Part shown: positions 11,920 to 26,900 of the stretch, piece after piece
Numbering within the stretch: the stretch's first letter is position 1
Layout of the letters: each line of letters begins with the position of its first letter
Origin: Trichoplax sp. H2
Lineage: Eukaryota > Placozoa > Uniplacotomia > Trichoplacea
DNA length: 64,000 bases
Reading direction: 5' to 3'
Assembly (NCBI GenBank): GCA_003344405.1
Contig: NOWV01000010.1
Location: 806,001 to 870,000 of the forward strand
Notes under the pieces: model-generated
The model's input: the letters and a program-made list of their open reading frames with translations, nothing else
What the model was told of the DNA's origin: nothing
Databases searched by the model: none
Program-made: the position numbers and the translations under genes

Positions 11920-14900
11920 AAAAAAAATAGTTTTAGAATCTCCAGGCTACAGAAAATACACCTAAATTTGAGTAGTCCCTTTTATTCTCCGGCTATCTTG
12001 ATTAGTGTGAGTGAGCTCCATCAGTTCTACTGAATGAAAATACGCCTAAAATACAGTACTATAACATATGGCGGAGTCGTCACAGTTCCACGTACTGCGC
12101 GTTATAATGCGAATTTTATAGAAGTATGCAAATTGTAGAATTTCATTCATTTTTTCCCGTCAAATAAAAATAGCTGCGGAGCGCACATACATACGTTCAT
12201 GCATTCGATAGCATAATAGATAAATTAAAAATTTCGAAAAAAACCAATTAATTAAAACAAAAGCGTAAATTGTGTTGTATCCAAGCCACATAAAGTTGTA
12301 TAGTAGATTAAAACTCATTTTTTTTTTTAACTAAATATTGTACATAATTCATATCATCCATATCATTTCTCAATTAATAGTTAATGCTATACAAAAGTAT
12401 ACTTTCAAGAAAAAGAAACTATTAAAATTTATAAAAGGAATTTCACTTATTATTTTACTGATCCCCTAATTATGGCAGCGCGCTCTACTAAGCTCTACTG
12501 TGTACTGACACTACTTTACAACGGTAAAACTCTAGCATGCTCAATTGCTCATGCTTTCAGCGCATTAATTGTTATGAAAATTTGGAGCACAAGTAGCCAA
12601 TCCCATACAATCGAATATCTACATACATATACAACATATATGCCTATGGATACTATTGGTGGGTTTGAGGGCTAACAAAAAATGATAGATAATCCGACAA
12701 AAGCTACACGTTTGTAGGATCGTAATCATTGAATGCTGACGACTTTTACTTTAGTGGACCTTGGTAGGCGGTCTAGAGCTCTGTAGAAAAATTACGGACC
12801 CAAGAAACATCATTGATATTTTATCTCCTATCTAACTAAAGTAATCGGCCCTAATATACACTACACCAATGATTAGCATTCAATGTTTTCAATGTCTTGT
12901 GGAACAAAATCTCATCAAGTTTTCTTGCACTCTATATATTAGCGAGTATTGAGTATGGATTGTATAGCCTAACCCTCGTATACCTAACATTAACACGCTT
13001 AAGCACGAGCTAATAGTAAAATATATTCTATAACTAGATAGTGTACACAGTCTTTCGCAATTGTAAAACTAACTTCAATTTATAGTATTACTAGTTGCAA
13101 TCTCCAACGCACGCCACAAATATCCCAGATGCAGTATATATGTATCTTACATAAACTATGAACACTCGTCGTACAAATTAATTATTTGGATGCAGTATGT
13201 CATACTGAGAACGGTATTAAGTACTTCATAAGTAGAGGAAAGTATCTTCAAGTCTGCAAAAATTTAATGTTTAATAGCCTAATTATCTTGCCAATTTCGT
13301 AATAGATGCTACAAAAATTATAAGGAGAACGCTCAGTTTATCAAATGCTACTGCGAGGTCTAAAAATATCGACGTTACATACCTGTGCACTGCGAAGTAT
13401 ATTTATCAAAAGTAGAAACATAGGCTTCTAGCCTCGTCTTCATGTAATCTAAATCAAGATTTAACGTGCACGTATATAGAAGATTAATATACAATATTCT
13501 GTGAATTTTGCATACGAGAGACCGCATACTAAAGGCCTTCTACAATACTGTATATTGCACGGAGCATGGACTACGATAGCAGAAGGAGAATCCCGAGGCC
13601 CATGTAGAACCCCATGCATCGAGATCTTCGGAGTACACCACACTTTCTAATATTATTTACCGGCCCAATGCAAACTATTACGATATTGTTAGTTTATTGA
13701 AAAATAGTCTACGTAGATCGATACTATAGTATGTCGTAGCCTGATTTCAAGTATAAAATTAGACTCTAAGAATTAAACGATAATAATTATAGTCATTATT
13801 TCAATTAATATTGTAACTATATCAAGAAATTAATGAGTACCATCTAGTTGAAAGTAAACGGAAGCCATGAAACAATTTCTCATTGTTTCCTCAAAACTAC
13901 TGGAATATTTTTTACTGTCAAGTGGAATTAATAAATTATCTACAGTTAATGCATTCTACTGGAGTTATCTGCGTGAAAACCAACGCGATTAGAAAATTAT
14001 AGCAAGTTAATTTACCTCATGGTAAGTACACCCAATGCTCTTTTGTTAAAGGAACGTCAAACAATATTTTATAGCCTATCTATAAATCTAAAATACCTTT
14101 GCAGCATTTCATTTTATTTATGCTACATACGCGTACAAAATCTGAGATAAATCCCTTGTATCCTAACAGGTTTTAGTGAATAACAAGGAAAATTAGATAA
14201 GATGATAAAATTTGTAAAGTAAGAATACGTGGTTGAAAAATTCAATATGCAGCAAGTATCAAAAAGTATCAGCTCCTATTAAGAAAATTGAGTAAATTAG
14301 TCAGAACGATCGCAACGTTTTTAGCTGTCTTATTTACATTTAAAATTTGTCCCAATACCGTATTGTATTAAAATTATTACCAAGAACAACAAGTACAGCA
14401 CGTATAACATAGCTAAGAATATGGATCTGCAACGCTATTGAATCTAGATATTGATTTAAAAGCTTATTGTTAAAAGTCATACCATAGCCATTATTCTATC
14501 GTCAATTAACCCTACATATTAAAAATTCTATATCAAATTAAATTTAAAGCTAGCAACAACTTTTATAAAAATGTAATTCACCGTGTAGTATGTAATATGT
14601 AAGCTAATTATCTTTCCTTGATTAAAATGTTAACTCATACAATGTATTATGAATAAACCTAGAAATTGAGCCATGTTGCTTATATCTACTTGTCAATATA
14701 GTTTTCTCAAACATAGCAACTACGAGTACAGTAGCATTATCTTGTACAGTTTTAGCAATGAATGAATGATTATTTAACACTTAAAAAATTTCATAATGCA
14801 GTTGTATAATTTTCAAAAGAAAAAACCTTTTATCAAAAAAATTTTACCTCCCACAAATGCTGGCAACATAAAAAAATTATCACTACCACGACAAATAATT

Positions 14901-17900
14901 ACAAAATGGTTTGAAGTAAATATTTCAATAATAGCTGATCGAAATCGAATTTTAAATTGTAACTTAATTACTGTGTAGCTTTCATCGTACGTATGTTAGA
15001 TTACGATACATTATTGAAACTAATGCTGCAAGCTAAAACTTCAGACTTCTACCGTAAGCCATTCAATGACATACTTAGATGTAAAAAATAAATATTCGTA
15101 CACAGTGGGATGTAACAGTTACTCGATAGCAAGGTCGAAATTTTTAAAGATACTCGATATTAGAAAGAAAGCTTATAAGCCATAATAACATAAGTCGTAT
15201 TAATTTACCTTTTAAAGTTATGAAAAGCTAACACTAACGCATGTCTTTTTAAGATAAGCGATTGATCTAAATTTAGCCTTTGCTTATATGGTAATACACG
15301 TACACCCCTTTAGTAGGTTATAATAATACTGTAGCTATTAGCTGAAAGTAAGAAGGCCTTAAAAATGTTTGATGAATAAGAACGAGTGAACGATTCATAT
15401 CGATGACAATTAAATTTTAAATGAATATAGATTTTAGGATTTATCCGTAAATCATAAAATATACCCTTTTTCATGTCTGTCATTCGAGCATTAATTTAAG
15501 AATTACTATCAAAGTAGATTTGTAGTATCGTATCGATCAACATAGAGATTCATATATTCCATTTTAAAATAAGTCCAGTTCATTTCCTTAACTCTCACGT
15601 ATGTACAATATGTATCGTTTGTATATTATTAACTATCTATCTGCCAATATAAAGTATTATAGTTTGTTAATGTCATTTTTGTACATACTCAATCGTATTT
15701 CCAGATCACTAACAACAATAACAATTTTTTTCATACGAATATCTTGTTAAATTGATTCTATTTTTTCACCTATTAAAATGTTCTTACTGCATTCAGAGAG
15801 CTTCTTTCTTGATGATCTACCTTGACAGCCAGCAAATAGAATGCTTGTTTATCGCTGTTATTAACGACAATCAATATGGTTACTAAAATGAGACGAAGAA
15901 TGAATTGATTTGGATACTCTTATTCGTACGTAGATTGAAGCTTTTGTATTAAGAGATATCAACGAAATCGTACCAGCCATGTATCGTATTCATATGTCGA
16001 GACTAGTTCTTATACTAACATTATTTGGTATTTCTCACTTATGTACACTTATAAATCTTTGACTAGTTTCTATAGTTATCGAATGTCGTAATTTTAGTTA
16101 CTGTTATACAATAGCGTGGAGATATGGACAGGTGCAAGTTAAAAAGTTATAGCATCCATACACTTTCGTATACTTATCGTTTAACGATATGTTTACATAA
16201 TATATGTAAACTTTAGATCACAATTGCGATGCTCCTACTTCGATAGCGATATGATTTATTGTCTCTTCTATGCCAGACAATGCTCATAATAATATATATT
16301 ATCAATCTCATTATTGCTACTATTATTTTATGCTATTGTTAAATCAAGGATTATGATACTATGTGCTACAGTTTCGAATGCGGTGTACAGTATCAGTACT
16401 ATCATAGACGATTAAATATATTGCAAAATCTATCATGGATGGAATATTGACGGTAGAATAAATAAATTAATCATATAACAAATTAAATTCATGCGACAAT
16501 CTAGACGCTCTCTTTAATTGTGTAGAATTTCATGCAATTATAAAGTACACTACCCCTCCATTTTATTGATCGGTAGACTATAAGCAGAAAGATTCAAAAT
16601 CCGCGTACTACTATATTCTTTTCTTGACTACTAACTAACAATACTGTGCATAGCTAATAGTTAAAAAAGGATGGAAAAAATTTAAACAGAGTAGAATTTA
16701 AGAATAGGAAAAGAAAAAAATGATAAAATTAAGTTGAAAATAATAGCACTAAATTATGTTATATTCAAGCACTCAATATAACAAGTGAAGAGATATTGAT
16801 CCATAAAAAACGTGATCATTGAATTTATGATGATTGATTGCCGACATCAAAAATGTAACAGCTGGTCTTACAATTATCCTTGATAATAATGAAACAATCA
16901 TGACCTTATCAAATGCTACAATACACAATATTATAGATGCATAGCATGAACTCTTTCGTAAACGGCAAGCAAGTAAGAATTAGAATCGGTATTAAAATAA
17001 TGCTTTACTTTTCTAAAGTCAACAATGGCGTAAAATAAATTCTTTTCACCAATTGTTATTCGGTTAGTCCAAATGTAAAGGCTAGAAAAGATAATGACAT
17101 AAAAGCACTTTAGCAGATTATAGCTGTTAGATTAAAATAAAACTTTTTTGATAGATAATATGATAATACAGCACCAAAATAACGTAAACTTCATTTATAT
17201 CAATCAATTAAACAGCTTTTGTTTGTTTAATTTCATTGGCGATATTACAATCGTTACTTCTAAACGATTATCTTATCGGCATTTTTTAGATCTTACCCAT
17301 TTTGGGCATGATTATTAAAACTAAAGTACCGAAAAAAGAGATTTAAATCAAGTTATAACTAGCTAATTTAAAAGTGTATATGCTGCAAAGCGTAGAAGTT
17401 AATTTCTAAAGTTTTCACCTACCGTATCCTCTGACATGCAGTATGTTATGTTCAATATATACAATATGCTGCATGTGCACCTAGCACGTGTAAGCGCTAC
17501 AACAAGTCCTAGACCACCTTAGCAAAGTATATTATCATAGTACATTATTTTGACAGAATCAATTTTCTCGAGCTGCAGAAGTATTAAAATAGTTAACTGT
17601 TTTCGTAATATACTGTAGTCTTTTTCTCTATTATAAACTATAGAACGTGATCTGCATTAATCATAGATAACTAGATTCTTTGTAAGCTTATATCAAATTA
17701 GCCAACCATGTAAAATTACTTTATACTACGCTATTGTAATTGTAACTTGTAAACTATAACTAAACGGTAAATTGGACATTACAATAACTAAGACGGCGAT
17801 TAGTTATCTATCATTCGGCTGTTCTTTATAGGTCATTTCGTTCTCATTCACCAAACTTGTCCTTTATTACGACAATTATTCATAATCTTAACGAATTAAA

Positions 17901-20900
17901 TTTCTCATGTCACGTGCGGTTATATTTTTAACGTAATAGATTTTACTAGCAATCAGTAGGCTTAAATTTGCAGTCATTAATAAGTTCCTGCCTCTAATCC
18001 CAATAGGAATCACTTTTCGATAGTTATTATCGTGGTTACACTCCTGTTGATCGCTACTATCTCCGGATAATTTGCAGACAACACTGAAAAATTATCTTCT
18101 GCATAGGTGAATTTTAGATATTCTCAGGACTGATTTTGTTTCATCCATTTATAGGACGTACATATGTATACTCGAAAGCTGCTTCAAGTAGTATACATTG
18201 TAATTAGTCTTGATCGCCTTTAAAAAGCATAACAACACTTTTATTTTATCGGAATAAATCGAATAGATTCATCAAAGCGAACAGACATCATTAAGCAGTA
18301 AATATTGCATAAAATTTCCCTATAACTAAAATACGATTCATTATTACTGGTCATAAATAGTGCCTTGTTACGACGGTAACAACTGCTGTATATTATTATA
18401 GTGTGTTACTCTTAAACCAGTAATCAAATACTTCATTCATGAAGATATCGTAATCTTGCGAATCATACTCTCTATAAACCAATATAATACTTAAATATTT
18501 CGCTCATTTATCCTTTTAATTGAATAGATATAAACCCTACAAATGATTAATTTATTTTTACAATTATTCGTGATAGATCGTTTTATGACTCTCCAGTTGC
18601 TCTATGAAGCTTAATCTAATCGATAGCATAGTGCTCTTTTAAGATAAAAATAAAATAAAAATATTTCATAGGCTACGATAACATACGTAAAGCCCTGTTA
18701 CTCACTAACATTTACCGTGAAATCAAGTTAAAAGATTGCTGAAGATTGTATGCGATGTAAAAGGTAATTCATCTAAATTATTTCCTATTTATAACTATAA
18801 CTAAAGTTAAAATGTCACGTAGTAGATGTTTGCAACAACGCCATTAGCGGAACTATGTACCTTATTATAAATTTATAGGAATGCATTCCTACTATAGTTT
18901 AGTACAATAGTTCCTTTCTATCTCTGATAAGTAGATCCGTTCAATTTTGAATAGACTAACTAGTAATGAATACCTAGCTAATATATATACGGCAAATACG
19001 TCCTTTATGGAGATTTGTAAACTTCATTTTGTGCGATATAATCTACTGTATTTAATGTATTCTATCAACATAATTGATCAATGATAACTATACTGATGTA
19101 TATAATGTCCTTTTATACAAGATAGTTAACATAACTTAACAATTAGTGTGGATATTTAGCCATAAATACATGAACAATACAGTAGTTAATTTTACGCTTA
19201 CTGTATTGGATAATCCGGTAACAGATAAGCGAATACTTGCTTACCCATGTATATACACGTAGAGTACAAAAATTTATTTACATACTTTTGGAGCTAAGCT
19301 GTTTTGAACCAATGATTATTAGAAATATCCCTAAATTTTCTCCCACTATTTTCATACTGAACGAATGATATAACCCGTGTAAAATGTAAGCAATGAGAAA
19401 ATTAAGCAACAACGTCCGTTAGCAATAGAATCCACAGCTAAATAACTAATGGGGAGATAACTAAAAAATTCACATAAGATTGCTTTATGATAAATTAAAA
19501 TCAGAAATGCTGTTCATTGCTTGCTTGATTGTTAACCTATGCGAATTGATATATGATGACTATACAATGTTCTTACAATAGTAAGAGGCTATTTACAATT
19601 ACAACTAATTAGTGAATTATAATCGAGTGTATATTATAATCCACACGTCAATACTAAGGTTTATTATAATAAGTTTTATGTTTTTTATTTGTTCATCGCT
19701 GATAAAGGCCGGTCATGAACTTTTTAGCCTAGAAATAGCCATAATAAATTATACTTATGAGAATTTATCTCGCAACTTCCCAGTGGGTAGCGGTAAATAT
19801 TAATGCCCTGTTATAAGTAATAGTATAATACAAGCTACAACTTTGATTAATATTTTCTAAACGACTTTGGTAAAAGAAAAATTTACCCTATATCTTACTC
19901 TATATTATAAGAAACATTCATATCTCATATTAAGATATGTTCCATTTTCTCATCAGTTATCGATAATATGCATTATAATAGTAGTTGTCTATACCAGAAA
20001 ACAATTATATGCTTGCAGTAAGTAAAGGGTGAAAATGTGTTGTTCAAGTATTAGCTTAACCTGAGAAAGGACTTTTCATCAGCATCACATTTTATTATTT
20101 ACTGCTTACCTCATGTTATTAATTTTTTTAAATTATTTCCAAAAATGGTCTCGCATTCTATATTCTTAATTTCTTGAAGACTGAAGGGTGTACGCAATCC
20201 AATGCATTACTTGTAATGTATAATTAATAATTAATAGATTTTTCAGAGATTTTCATTTATGAATATATAAGGTACATTGTGATGATAAACAAATCATACG
20301 TTTGAAAGATAAAATTACATTTAAATCGCTGATAAATTACAATTATTCCCGCATTATTATCATTTCTACCAAATTGACGTATTGAGTTAGGTTATCTGTG
20401 TTCGTATTATATTGGAAATAAGCCTGTTAGTTGCATTTTAAACAATTGATCCAAAATAATTATTGTTGACTGCACTATAAAAAGCGACAAATGCCATCAT
20501 TTGATATGATTTAGTTAAAATAATATGCTATTCCTACAAAGCAATAGCATAGGACCTGTATTTAAATGGATTTTTTGAAGATAGAAAAGCCCTGATAATA
20601 TTTCATTTTTAGGGCGAATAAATATTGAAAGGTTGTATTTACTTTATAAAGAGCAATCTTAAATTTGGAAACGTCCTATTTAAAAATCCTACTTCAATTG
20701 CTGAATTGTCAATTTTTCTGCAACTTTTTCTCATATACAAAATAATTATTCAACAATGTTCTCTAAAATTTCATACTATTATTATTTAATGGTCTCAGTA
20801 TGGCTTACTAGTAAGAAAAAATACATACAGTAATGAACATTAATTTCTTGGAGTCGATATCATATGATTGATCTATTAATATCATTATAACTTTTATTCA

Positions 20901-23900
20901 TGATATCCATGATTTTAAAATTTTCCCGGTAACCGAAATATTATATGATAGTTGTAAAGTTAACTGACAATAGCATTTATTTATGCTATAATTTAATATG
21001 ACATATTTGCTATTACTTGCACTTCTTGTTGATACTAAAGATTTTAATAATTTGCGTAATTGTAATTCTGCTAATAATAAACATATCAAGCCTTATCCTT
21101 CTAAATATTACCTTGAAACGTATTTTGATATTTTTTTGTTGCTATACTGATAAAAGTTCTTAAAATTGTTACCGAAGACTTTTAATCCGGTTCTGTGTGA
21201 AATAGATAGAGGATTAAAAGAGGTTCAATAGAATGATCTAATGATTAGTTATAAAGCGGAAATAAAGTCTCATATTCTATTATTCACGGAACATCTAGCC
21301 TAGTAGTATTGTCGTATATCGTATATGTAGATATGATGGTTAATAAATTCAAATCACTGTCTAACTAATAAGCAAACGAAGTCTTTATGTAATAAAAGAA
21401 AATAAACTGATTTCCTCTTCTAAGAAATATAACAAAAAATTATTCCTATACCACATTATATGATCCGAAAAGGATTTATCTTCAGTTACATCACGTGAAC
21501 GAGATCAAACAACAGGGTAAAATAAATATTATCTTGCTATTCTACTAGTTGGCCTTGCGTATTAGGAAATCAACATAAAAGTATAATGCAGTTTTATATA
21601 AGTAATATATGAGTTATTGTTATATAATTTCGATTGTTATTTTCTAATTAAATGTTAATAAAATATCCTGCATAATGCTGAATGTAAATGGGTTAGTCTT
21701 AATCTTTAACCTACACGTATGATCATATTTCATGTTATTTTGCTATCCTACAAAATATCTTACTCGAATATACTGTATTTATGCAAAGCAACAAAAAAAT
21801 TGGTCCACTCTTCGTAAATGAAATATTGTAATCTTGAAATTCATGTAATCGCAAATCGGAATACTTATCCTAGCCAGGAAGTAAGTACATGCTCCATAAG
21901 CCATTTAAATTTACGTAATTACAAACGGAGCCTAGGTCTAATCTTCTTTTTTAATCGAATGATTACATTCAGAAAATATGTTGTCTGTCTTTATTGTATT
22001 TACTTTTAAAATTAGAACTAAAATTCGTCACTTTTATCAATATCTATAATAATTCTTAAAATTTCTACGCGCAAATTTGTTACCTTCTAAGGGACTCTTT
22101 TTAGATTAGAAGAAAATACATATAAGTACAACATACTACATTACCTTCCCGAGCTAATATAGTAACTATCAATGAATACAGTAAATACGGTTAGTAATCA
22201 AACCAAAAACTAAATTATTTAAAACTGAACAGTCTGGACGGCAAATTGTAATAAAATTGTCGGACTTTCGTTGACAGTACTTATAATGAAATTAAGCTAT
22301 TTAATCTATATGCAGTAATAGTATTTACAGTCAATTTATCAGTTTGTTACTACACGGTATCAATACATTTCTCTCAGTTATAGAAGGTATTCCCCTAGTA
22401 TCGATAAGTGAACGAATAAAAAAATTTAATTTACTCCGGATTAGGGCTGTTTGTGGAATTTTTCCACTTTCACATACAATAAGATATAATCCATAATATT
22501 AAATTAGAGATACCTTATGACAACCATTAAAGTTGATTTATCTGGTTAAATTTAAGAAACTTTTATTTGAAAATTTTGAAATTTTAATATATGGTGAAAG
22601 ATTATATTAAAACTGAAAACTAGGTCAATCAATGTAAATTACCTATCCTTTTCTGCGAAATTTGAGGTTACTTATTAAAAATTTTAATTAATTAGATCAA
22701 AATTATGAAAATCTACTATAGCTTCCAACATTCGTAAAAATTGTCATATCGATCGAGTTTCTATAACTATCATATCTTAAATATTCAATCACGTTGTTAC
22801 ATACTATTCATCGCTATCCCTCTTTAGTATTTGTTTTCTACTCTAAACTGTAAATGAGTAAAAAATATTACACCATTTAACCATTCACGGGACTATTACG
22901 AAAAACCAAAAGTGATGGGTCATGCCATATTATATATACTGAACGGCTCTTTTTCTAAAACGAAAGTATTCTCAATCGCTATCCAACACGACTGCATTTG
23001 TAAATAACGAACTATTATTTCTAATATCCCGTTATGTCATGGGATGGCTGTTATTGTAAGAGCTATTTATTCGGGCTGAATAAGTACAGGAAACTTATTT
23101 AATATTGGAGATTCCTTTTACATCGAATAAGTTTAACTGTTAATTGATAAAATTTGATAATGTATCGTAGTTAATTAATAACAGGAACTTTTTAACTTAT
23201 TATTTCTTTATTACATCCGACGGTATGAAATATGTTTTAGTTTTTACAGTTATACAGCGTATCTGTAGTACACTTATAGGAGATAGATGGAGAATTTTTC
23301 TAGTATCTGAATAAAGAGGATAGAGAATCAACCTGGCTATTTAAATACTGGATAGTGTTATCCTTATTATTTATCTTCGCGTTAGTGGATAAGTACAGTA
23401 TTATCTCATTCACTAGCTTAATGTATTGCACCATAGAATATCATGATTATTTTACTTTAATGTAAAACTATTGAATTGCAGTCTTTTAATAGGAACTTAA
23501 TGGATTTTTCTGAGCCGTTAATAATTCTATAACTAGGTAGAAATACGAATTTTAAAGTCGGCTACATTGAATATAGTACGTAACTAAGATAATATGGGAC
23601 GATTTTGAACCAATAGTGTGCCTCTTCAGCTGACACTCTAGGCTGATTTTAAGTTACGGTACTCAGGTATTCATTTTAACTACTAAGATCGGGAACGAAT
23701 TGAAGTGCTAATTTTGTTATTTTCATAACTAACTTAAAAGTTATTCATATGAGGAAATTACTTTATTTCATTTTAAAGATATTCTGCTATGCTACTAGAG
23801 TCTAATCATTGATAAGATGAATACGTACTTTGAAAGAAATATCTATATTTTTTTACTCTATTTAATAATTTACCATTTATTAGACAATTTTTCTGTTGTG

Positions 23901-26900
23901 TTTTCAATCGAAACTATGTCACAATCTTATTACTTAACATTCACTGTTTCGAACTTATCCAGAATATGGCTATATATTCTAATATTAGGAGGTATTTCAA
24001 CTATAGCATCATTATACCTTCTAATATAGTATAAATGTTTAATAATATCATATTTCTTAGCTTAACATGATACTATATCATACGTTGAGAAATTATCGTA
24101 ATCATTTAAATACCTACATTTTGTATTTTAATTCTATTAAGTAATACCTAGTATTACAGCAATTATATAAATACCTTTGATATTAAAGTTGTAATATACG
24201 ATGGTATATAGAAAAGAAATTTGATATTAACATGATAGTCCACTATAACAATTAATTAAAGCTGAAAATATGGTACAATTTTATGGCAACGCTTTAATAA
24301 GACTTAACAATAAACCAAAAGCTTTTATTAGAAACGGAGAATAATAATGAAGTTATCAGAAAGCTAAATTATCGCACTGTATAAAAATAAATATAGGCGA
24401 AAGGAATTCACTCTCAGCGCTAATTTTAGTAATTTTTAGTAATTTTTAATCATGTTAACGTAGTGATATACCTGATGAACGCTAAATAAGAGTACAGATG
24501 GCTTAATGATCTATACATAATGGAGACTGTGAGAATTAGATAAAAGTATTGGAGAAGACAGTTTTAATATCTATTACGTACACAACATTTAATCCCCCTA
24601 GAAATCATCATGATCGTTTGATAGTAAATTACGAAAGCTTTCTGCGCAAACTTTTTACAACATTAACATCTATATAGAATTATACCAAGTATAAACTTAT
24701 AGCTTAATCAATAGAGAGATGCTTCAAGGCTTTATACGTCTATTAATCATTCAGAATCGTTGAAAATCATGATCATTGATGGTTGACCTTGAATAAATAA
24801 CGAATTCGTGGAGAGTTAAATATCAGGACAATATTATTTGATATCTACGATATATAAGACTATAGTTCATATGGATTATGAGATGAAAGAGGGATAAATA
24901 TTTAAAGCATTTATAAAACGTCTAAGATAATTAAGAATTAGGAGTTGACATTGTGCACCGGGTAAATAAAGATGAGAATTGCAAAATATCTGTGCGAGTT
25001 TTTAATGAGAATAAAGATAGTAAATTTATCAAGAATCGAAACCTGTAATAATTTGTTTCGAGTTGGTATATGCTGCAGGTTACGAAGATAATTTAATATT
25101 TCGGTTAAACAGTTGAAAGTTATCTGTTTGAATTTATACGCGATCACGGTAGCGAATCGAGGGCGAATCATTACTCATGATGTTATTTCCTCTCTATATT
25201 AAATCAATTATAAAAATATCTTGATAACTCAGCAGCATGAATTTATTAAATTGTTAAGACAATAGAAATGCTTACATACCGTACAGTATTACAGTATCTG
25301 CGCTGATCTATATACTATCTGCCAATTTAAATAATTCTTGATAATTTTATAAAGGGATCAAGATTTTATTATATACTTACGATTCTTATAGTATAACAGC
25401 TTACGAAAAGTAATAAAATGATCTTTACCTAAACATTCAATAACACCTTTTGGATCGATCCCACCGATAAATTATCACATTTAATTGACTAAGCGCTACT
25501 GTAGGTTTAAGCTACATCTACGGTTAGACTATATCTCGATAAACAAAAATATGAAACGATCATTTAAACGGCTTATGTATTATCTACTGGGTACACTTAA
25601 TTTTAAAAAAATTTTAATGATTGACGACAATTAGTATAATATAATGATATTGGGTAGTTAATCTAGAATAGCCTCGGATTAGGGTCAATCCAATAAGTTA
25701 TAGACTGTAACTGGAGATTATATAGTCTATATAGTACATACAACTATAGAATCTGTATTTGCATACAACAAAAATTAAAACATTAAGATTGATATCCCAA
25801 TAGAAGATATTCAGTCGTTAAGTCGATTTAAAGATCTTGTTGTTACTATCCTGTATGGCTCCATAATAACTGATATTTGCTTGTCTTGTAGAGACGTCAA
25901 ATAATAGACATTTTCGTTGTAATACAATGACACTACTATTTTATAAATATAATATCTCTGAAATTAATAACGCTTTTAACGTAGAATTACTTTTAATCTT
26001 AAAGGAAAAAATAGTAACACAAGCAATATTTATGGCAACATCAACTATTCTATTAGCCATGAATTCTAGCATGAAAGATTAGCATTCTTTGATAATTATT
26101 ACTGAAATGATTTCTGAATCTTTTTCTTGTCTATTAATTTATAATACAGTATTAGCATTACTTATCATTATAAATAACCAATTATTGTTATGTTATATAA
26201 CTTACTAAGCCAGAATTTTCAATACTACAAGCATATATCATACCGTAGCCATAAAGTGGAATCTACTTGATACTTGCAGCGTCACAAAATCTTAAAATTA
26301 AGTAAAAAGCTTATATTGTTTGTTCACACATGAATGCTTAAAGCAGAATACGTAGATGCCTTCTAGTATTTTCTCTATAAAACAAATTTGTTAAAAACCA
26401 AACGGCGTCTTTATATTACTCATTTAATATTAATTAGTCACAGAATAGATTAAATAATGGATGTATTATTTTGTGCTATAGAATGCAAAATGAAAGACTG
26501 CAATCTATCAGTTCCTAGTATTATTTATTTGAGTATTATTTATCAACAACTGTATAGGGTATAAAATATTTCATGGCTCGCTATCTACAGTAATTTGTAG
26601 GTGCTATATAGTTCAACAAAAGCATTATTGTACAATATTAACTAGAATGTAATTAAATAGGTATTCAATTATAACTGCTGTCATGCAGTTATACAATTGC
26701 TAAAAGAAAGAGTCATAACGTAATTCTTATGCTACTACTCGTTGAAATTGATAATCCGTGCTGTAGGATAAGTTAATTTACCCACCGTTCATTATAAGAG
26801 GATACCAAAATTTTAGGATAAGCGACGTATGGCTTTAACTTGTAGCTAATTAATCTTAAGTAATTTTACGCTTAGCGAAAAGATAATATATTATTCACTT